From the NCBI GenBank assembly GCA_035236585.1, contig CP141128.1, positions 51,201,257-51,265,256 of the forward strand: DNA of 64,000 nucleotides, written 5' to 3'. Positions 58,991 through 64,000 of the stretch are shown in pieces. The stretch comes from Warburgia ugandensis. Its lineage: Eukaryota; Streptophyta; Magnoliopsida; Canellales; Canellaceae. The position numbers were made by a program, and so were the translations under genes. The number at the start of each line of letters is the position of its first letter. The stretch's first letter is position 1. The notes beneath the pieces were generated by a model, which saw nothing but the letters and a program-made list of their open reading frames with translations, ran no database searches and was not told where the DNA came from.

Positions 58991-60612
58991 AGGAAATTGC
59001 ACAACCTTTCCAAGAGATGTAGATCTAGCTTAACCCTCACTATAGAAAAATGTAAGATAGGAGGATTTTCAACTACTAGATATTTGAATCGTCTTTTCCC
59101 AATTTGACCAAACTTGAGGCAATTCACCTTGAGTTGTTCCCAAGAAGTTACAATTTATGGTAGTCTGTGATGCCATTCCACTATCACCTTAACAATTCAC
59201 TGGCTGGAGTATGTCTACTACTATATGATTTTTGAAGTGGGGTGAGTTCTATTAGAGGCCCCTTCATACATGTGTTAGGATTTAGTTAAATTAGTTAGTC
59301 TAGCATTAGTATTAGTCATATAATTTTCATTATCATCCATTGTATGTTAGGCATGTGTATGTTCAGGTACACTTCTTCCTACCTTTTCTCTCAATTTCAT
59401 TATTTTTGTTCATGGTTATAGTTCTAAACAATGAGCATAGTCTTTCCATTAAGCCTAGGGTATGAAACCTAGAAAATAATACAGGATCTAATTATGTTAT
59501 TTTCTGCTAGTTAACCCCATTTGAGCCTTTATATTACAGCCTTTTCTTGATTAACCCGATTAACCATTACCCATATTTAACACTATATAATATCCTTGTC
59601 CAATATATTTTGGAAATATGTAGAGATGGTTGGAGAAATATCCTAATGAATTAGTAAGAACAATATAGTTTAGGAGGTGAAAACCAAAATGTTTTAAAGA
59701 AAAATTCAAAAGTAAAAGAAAAGACTATATTCCAAGCCAATTGAAAAGAAGGAAAAAGAAAGCCAAACAAAAGGAAAATGTCCACTCTCATGTGTGAAAA
59801 GAAAATTATGAATATTTTAGTAGAAGACCTTTACATATTCTTCAGAACATTTTGTTTACCCTTGTACCACTTTCTTTGATAATCTTGTCTTAAGCCTTAT
59901 GTTTCATCCTACTAAAAGTCCTAATTGATCTTAGGAGTAGTATGGCTTTGATGTAGTTAGAAATGAGTAGGTACTTTGGTAAAGTGCAACAAATATTTTA
60001 ATAGTTGGTATTCTTTCCATGAAACCATTTATCAGTTTTTTTTTCTTTTCTAAATTAACATTCTTTTATATAAAATATGTGAGATGATTTGGCTTTGAGA
60101 TATGTTATTCCACTCATATATTTATGAGAGTTTCACCCACTTTTGAGTGACTTCTTTTTTAATGTCAATTACGTCTTATGAGATTTGAAGCCGAAGCACA
60201 CTTTTGGACGGCAATTTACGTTGTAGTTTACTTAATGACTGATCATTGTGTATCTTGACTATATTCACACACTCACATTCTGAGGCTTGACTAGTACTAG
60301 AATCTCTTCAACATGAGGGAAAGATTTGGAGCCATTGTTCATTTTTATTAACATGCTAAAAATAAATATCTAAACTACACCAAATGGACAAAATTCTTTA
60401 AGAAAAATATGCAATTTTCCATGTGTGTTTTGAAAAATGTTTATGAGTATTGTTTCTCGAAATAGGTAACCTAGGGATTTAATGGTTTTCTGCATATGAT
60501 AAAAACATATGGCAGCACTAGCTAAAGTGGTTAGGAGTCTTACATTGTTTATTCTTTATTTTCTATTTTGTAGTTTCATTCGAGGAGTAGCAAAATGTAT
60601 GTCTGGGGTATT
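58991..60612 (+). other. Interior of element H after gag, no domain recognised
   Basis: AT-rich, stops in all frames and no RT or integrase motif. The GGGG at 60605-60608 just before the 3' LTR may be the remains of a PPT. Confidence 0.4.
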
Positions 60613-60902
60613 TGACAAACATAAAAATAGTACATACAATATCCCTATATTATGCAAGTTTAACATTTGAATTAACTTAAATTTCACTAATTAGGATTTA
60701 TTTCATATTTTTCAATATTAGGGTACAACTAAGAAAGATGCTATTTTTGGCAACTAAAACCCTAAAAGAGAACAAGTCCATTGTCCGAGCAAATCAAGAA
60801 AGATAGAAGGTTAGATTGGTATGGGGGTGTCCTTAAGCAAAATCGAAGTAGTTAAAAACCTTAAGCTAACGATTAGCCTTATCCACCCTAAGGAGGGTAA
60901 GG
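60613..60902 (+). repeat. 3' LTR of element H, truncated
   Basis: Shares with 21134-21440 in order: ACATACAA.AT, ACTAATTAGGATTT, TTTTTGGCAACTAAAACCCT, AAAAGAGA.CAAGTCCA, GGGGTGTCCTTA.GCAAAAT and AAAAACC.TAAG. Similarity stops near 60895-60902, where different DNA begins. Confidence 0.65.
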
Positions 60903-60943
60903 TTTTAATTAGTGGATAGCATGGTCCTATCCACTAATTAAAA
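60903..60943. repeat. Perfect 16-bp inverted repeat (hairpin)
   Basis: Arms TTTTAATTAGTGGATA and TATCCACTAATTAAAA with a 9-base loop GCATGGTCC. It sits at the break between the truncated H LTR and the DNA that leads into the plastid segment. Perfect pairing in a region where everything else is decayed suggests recent origin or plastid 3'-end hairpin ancestry. Confidence 0.9.
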
Positions 60944-61469
60944 AATGATTATTAGGAAGGAATTAATTCTTTTTCTTTTTTTTTTTGGAATCCCTTTTTC
61001 TAAGAAAGAAGAACAGGAGTGAAAAAAATGGAATGCAATAGGAAAATGAATAGGAAGAGACTTTTGTTTTTTCTTTCTGCATTCTATCTTTTTTGTAATT
61101 GAAAGATATGCGTCAAAATATCTATTAATACAACTAATACTTTATTGAAGGATTAAGTTATTACTAAAACAGAAAGAAATTGTAGTATTATTTATAAAAT
61201 AAAGGATGAGAGTAATTTGAATGCACTTTACATTTCTTATTCTAGCAGACAGAATTCCATTGGTCTAATGAGGGACTCCTAAAGCATCTTTACTATTCAC
61301 CCTACTAAAAAACTAAAAAATGCCAAGGCTGAATCAGTCCTTAGATTTATTTGTGGCCATCAAGGAGCCATATGAAGCAAAGGTCATTGATCCACAAGAT
61401 ATTCATACAATAGAATATGGGGTTAGTATACTTCTTGGTAAGTAGTCAGTACAAAACTAATTACATTTC
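60944..61469. other. AT-rich DNA next to the NUPT, possibly plastid intergenic
   Basis: Poly-T and poly-A tracts and words such as GAACAGGAGTGAAAAAAATGG look like plastid spacer, but I could not assign it to a plastid locus. No gene is visible. Confidence 0.35.
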
Positions 61470-61749
61470 CAACTTGATCCTTTGACCTAGGAATCCTAGG
61501 TGACAAAACCTTAGGAGAGCCGCTAACTCCAACTATCGTCCATGAATGATCCATACCAGATCTGACCAACTGCCCATCCTACATCCTTTACGTTCTTGAT
61601 AGCCCATATTTATCTCAATAGAGTCTTGTAGTGGCATGTTTTGGTCCTCTTCCCCATTAGTTAGAAAAGGTGAGTCATCAGTTTATCTATAAGATGCTAT
61701 CATTACCCCCAGACAATTAGGCATCCAACCCATAATCACAATGACCCAA

Positions 61750-61786
61750 TTACAAGACCTAAGCTCTACCAACTGAGCTATATGCC
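61750..61786 (-). pseudogene. trnA-UGC: trnA-UGC 5' exon, plastid-derived
   Basis: The minus strand reads ATATAGCTCAGTTGGTAGAG then CTTAGGTCTTGTAA, followed by the intron start TTGGGTC. The anticodon position reads TGT instead of TGC. The intron runs down to about 61470, where recognisable similarity ends, so the 3' exon is missing. Confidence 0.85.
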
Positions 61787-61839
61787 CTCAAGCCAAGGGG
61801 GGCATGAAGGAGTCAGATGCTTCTTAGATTATTTTCCCT

Positions 61840-61885
61840 AGGTAGCTTGGCCATCACCCGTGACATAAATTGTTGCACCTAAGAT
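61840..61885 (-). pseudogene. trnI-GAU: trnI-GAU 3' exon, reduced by deletion
   Basis: GGCCATCACCCGTGAC on the plus strand is a shortened form of the region containing the end of trnI. Roughly 20 bases, including the T-arm, appear to be missing. Recognised mainly from its place between the trnI intron and trnA. Confidence 0.5.
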
Positions 61886-62732
61886 CCAACTAATTGGGAG
61901 AGAATCAACAGATTATTTTTTAAGAGGAATTCATCCTTCCCGAATGCAGTATACAACTCTCCATTGTACTACACTTTTCAAGTGTTCTTGTTCCCCCTTT
62001 TTCCTTACTCCTTTCCATGGCAAGTCTTTGTGAAATAACTTTGATGAGAAGAAAAAGAAGGCATTAAGTGACCCTCTTGGCCCAATCCTAAATACTCAAA
62101 TATCCTTTTCCAAACTTGCTCTAAGGGGCAAAGTCCAAGAAGTGAGTTATTTATATTAACTTCTTATGGCTAGATCCAATCTCCTAGTCCCTACAAAAAG
62201 GAAAATTTCACCTTCTTCCTTTGGGGAAGAGAGGGTTAGGGAAATCCTATTGATTGCTGCTTTGTCCAAACCTTTAGGAATAGTATGAAAAAAAGGCTCA
62301 AATGGTATGATCCCTTCATCACCCCAAAATGAAAGGGGTGATCTCGTCCTTCTTGGTATGTGAAGATATGTTGTTAGGTGCTTCATTTTCCCATTGAGGC
62401 CAAAACTAAACATGTTCTTGAGACATAGCTATCCATATGTTGATAAGGGGTGCACCGATTCTCGAGAAGAGAGGACCCATGGTGGTTCCCTCTCCCTCGC
62501 CCCCGGACCGCCTAGACCCCACGAGTGAATAAAAAGTTAGATCTACATTTAATCTCACCTGAATCATCTCATTTATCCTCCTAAAGAGAAGTTTGGTTTC
62601 AAACTCCATCTCGAACAAGAGGAGTGCCCCATGCTAATTTGCCTTGGATGATCCACATCTTCGGGTCAAGCACTGATGAGCACATTGAACTATCCATGCA
62701 GCTACCCTCACAGCCTAAGCACAATGATGCAA

Positions 62733-62768
62733 TTATGAGAGGTGTGTTGTACCACTAAGCTAATGGCC
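62733..62768 (-). pseudogene. trnI-GAU: trnI-GAU 5' exon, plastid-derived
   Basis: The minus strand reads GGCCATTAGCTTAGTGGTAC then AACACACCTCTCATAA. The anticodon position is CAT instead of GAT and the D-arm has transitions, so it could not act as tRNA-Ile(GAU). The intron occupies about 61885-62732 and contains the recognisable group II-like tRNA intron sequence (TTCTCGAGAAGAGAGGAC near 62460 on the plus strand). Confidence 0.85.
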
Positions 62769-63072
62769 TGACCAGCCTCTTGTGGGGGACCTACTAATCC
62801 AAAAACAAGAGAAAGCCCATCCCTCTCTTTCCTTTTTGCACCCATGTTGCCACAGGGGAGGGGAATGGTGGCGCAAAAAGGGCATACTAGCAACTTGTTC
62901 TGACCTAGGATAATAAGCTCATGAGCTTGGTCTTACTTCACTGTTGAGAAATAAAAGAAGACTTCCATATCCAAGCTTAGCCCTATTAGTTATTAGTAAG
63001 GGCATAGGTCATTTCTTTTTGGGTGGGAAGTAGTGTCAAACCAAAATACACAACAAACATTAGCTCTCCCTG

Positions 63073-64000
63073 AAAAGGATGTGATGCAGCCGCACCTTCC
63101 AGTACGACTACCTTGTTATGACTTCACTCTAGTCACTAGCCCTGCCTTCAGCATCCCCCTCCTTGCAGTTAAGTTAACGACATTGAGCATGGCCAGATCC
63201 CATAGTGTAACGAGCAGTGTGTACAAGGCCTGAGAGTGCATTAACCGTTGTATGGCTGACTGGCAATTACTAATGATTCTAACTTCATTTAAGTGATTTA
63301 CAACTTGCAATCTGAGTTGAGGAGGTGTTTTTGGGGTAAGCTCACCCTTGTAGGATCACAACCCTTTGTCCTAGTCTTTGTAGCATGTGTGTTGTTTAGG
63401 GCATAAGGGGCATGATGACTTGATGTCATCCTCACCTTCCTTTAGCTTATCATTAGCAATCTATTTAGGGTTCCAAACTCAATGGTGGTAGCTAAACATG
63501 AGGGTTATGCTCATTGTAGGACTTAACCCAACACCCTACGGCATGAGCTAATGACATCCATGCACCACCCATGTTCGCGTTCCTGAAGGTACCCCTCACT
63601 TTCAAGAGGATTCATGGCATGTCAAGCATTGACAAGGTTCTTCACTTTGCATCGATTTAAACCACATGCTCCACCGCTTGTGCAAGCCCTTGTCAATTCC
63701 TTTGAGTTTCTTTCTTTCAAATGTACTCCTCAGGTGGGATACTTAACACTTTAGCTACAACACTGCACTGGTCGATACGCACAATGCATAGTATCCATCA
63801 TTTATGGCTAGGACTATTGGGGTATCTAATCCCATTCAATCCCTTGGTTTTCATCTCTCAATGTGAGTGTCAACCTAGCAGAGTGCTTTTGTGTTGGTGT
63901 TCTTTCCAATCTTTACACATTTCACCACTTCACCAGATAGGATTTGATGGTGAACTTGAAAACCCACCTACAAATGCTTTACACCCAATCATTTTAGATA
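63073..64000 (-). pseudogene. rrn16: Plastid 16S rRNA, 3' part (about 930 bp)
   Basis: The complement of conserved 16S sequence is clear: CACCTTCCAGTACGACTACC near 63094, TGTACAAGGCCTGAGAGTGC near 63221, CATAAGGGGCATGATGACTT near 63402, AAACCACATGCTCCACCGCT near 63660 and GACTATTGGGGTATCTAATC near 63812. The anti-Shine-Dalgarno end is altered (AAAGGATGTGATGC). Transitions are dense at former CpG and CNG sites, and small indels occur. Not a functional rRNA. The 5' part is beyond the window. Confidence 0.93.

Larger units (their letters stand above)
21134..60902 (+). mobile_element. Element H: Athila-like retrotransposon, outermost unit of the nest
   Basis: The parts are a 5' LTR (21134-23838), an Athila-type PBS (23845), a leader (23863-24515 and 31791-32307), gag remnants (58183-58990) and the start of a 3' LTR (60613-60902) that matches the start of the 5' LTR. 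The intervening 24516-31785 and 32308-57901 are later insertions (B and D). With those removed the element is under 10 kb. No protease, RT or integrase was found between 58990 and 60612, so it has lost or never had most of pol. The 3' LTR is cut after about 290 bp. Confidence 0.65.
61470..64000 (-). other. NUPT: plastid rrn16-trnI-trnA segment in nuclear DNA
   Basis: Read on the minus strand from 64000 down, the order is rrn16 3' part, rrn16-trnI spacer (GACCAAGCTCATGAGCTTAT near 62930), trnI-GAU 5' exon and intron, trnI-trnA spacer, and trnA-UGC 5' exon and intron, the colinear order of the plastid inverted repeat. Substitutions are mostly C-to-T and G-to-A relative to the conserved plastid sequence, with scattered small deletions. 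That fits an old nuclear copy under cytosine methylation. The segment continues past the right edge. Confidence 0.92.

Noticed and set aside
61470..64000. Functional rRNA and tRNA genes, or bacterial contamination
   Set aside because: The order and intron content are those of plastid DNA, both tRNA anticodons are altered, and the transitions and deletions fit a nuclear copy.

Overview
This window reads as repeat-dense nuclear DNA of a flowering plant, probably a species with a large genome. I see no intact host gene. Almost every position belongs to a transposable element, a solo LTR, a tandem repeat or a nuclear insertion of plastid DNA (NUPT). The evidence for a plant is the set of families: Tekay-like chromovirus and Athila- and Tat-like Ty3/gypsy LTR retrotransposons, a CACTA transposon with a Ulp1-type peptidase module, and a decayed plastid rrn16-trnI-trnA segment. 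The species cannot be fixed from the sequence.

Layout. 1-5562 is the 5' half of a Tekay-like element on the minus strand (element A): LTR, PBS, broken gag, and an open protease-RT-RNase H frame running off the window edge. 5563-9754 is the right part of a CACTA transposon with a decayed multi-exon gene, subterminal repeats and a CACTA terminus. 10228-12040 is a decayed Tat-lineage pol. 12227-12350 is a long (AG)n tract. 12351-21133 holds an unidentified minus-strand transposon-like pseudogene and three different tandem repeat systems, including a 77-bp hairpin-rich minisatellite.

From 21134 to 60902 lies one deeply nested complex. The outermost unit is an Athila-like element on the plus strand (H; 5' LTR, PBS, gag remnants, truncated 3' LTR). 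It contains a 4.7-kb solo LTR (B), itself split by a 2.6-kb solo LTR (E), and a second Athila-like element on the minus strand (D; two LTRs, PBS, PPT, gag and protease but no RT or integrase). The 3' LTR of D is split by another 4.7-kb solo LTR (C). C is in turn split by a 2.6-kb solo LTR (F) and by a complete 8.5-kb element (G) with both LTRs, PBS and PPT but no recognisable coding sequence. Because B and C are copies of one family, and the two LTRs of D are copies of each other, four insertions (E, F, G, C) can be checked against an uninterrupted paralogous site inside the same window. All four give 5-bp target duplications. The order of events is readable: H, then B and D; then E into B and C into D; then F and G into C.

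The right end (about 61470-64000, possibly from 60903) is plastid inverted-repeat DNA in reverse orientation: trnA-UGC intron and 5' exon, trnI-GAU intron and 5' exon, spacer, and the 3' part of rrn16. It is riddled with transitions of the kind produced by methylcytosine decay.

Functionally, nothing here works as a host pathway. The relationship of interest is parasitic. Element A carries protein-coding sequence and belongs to the same LTR family as the empty element G, so A-like copies are the natural candidates for having moved G.
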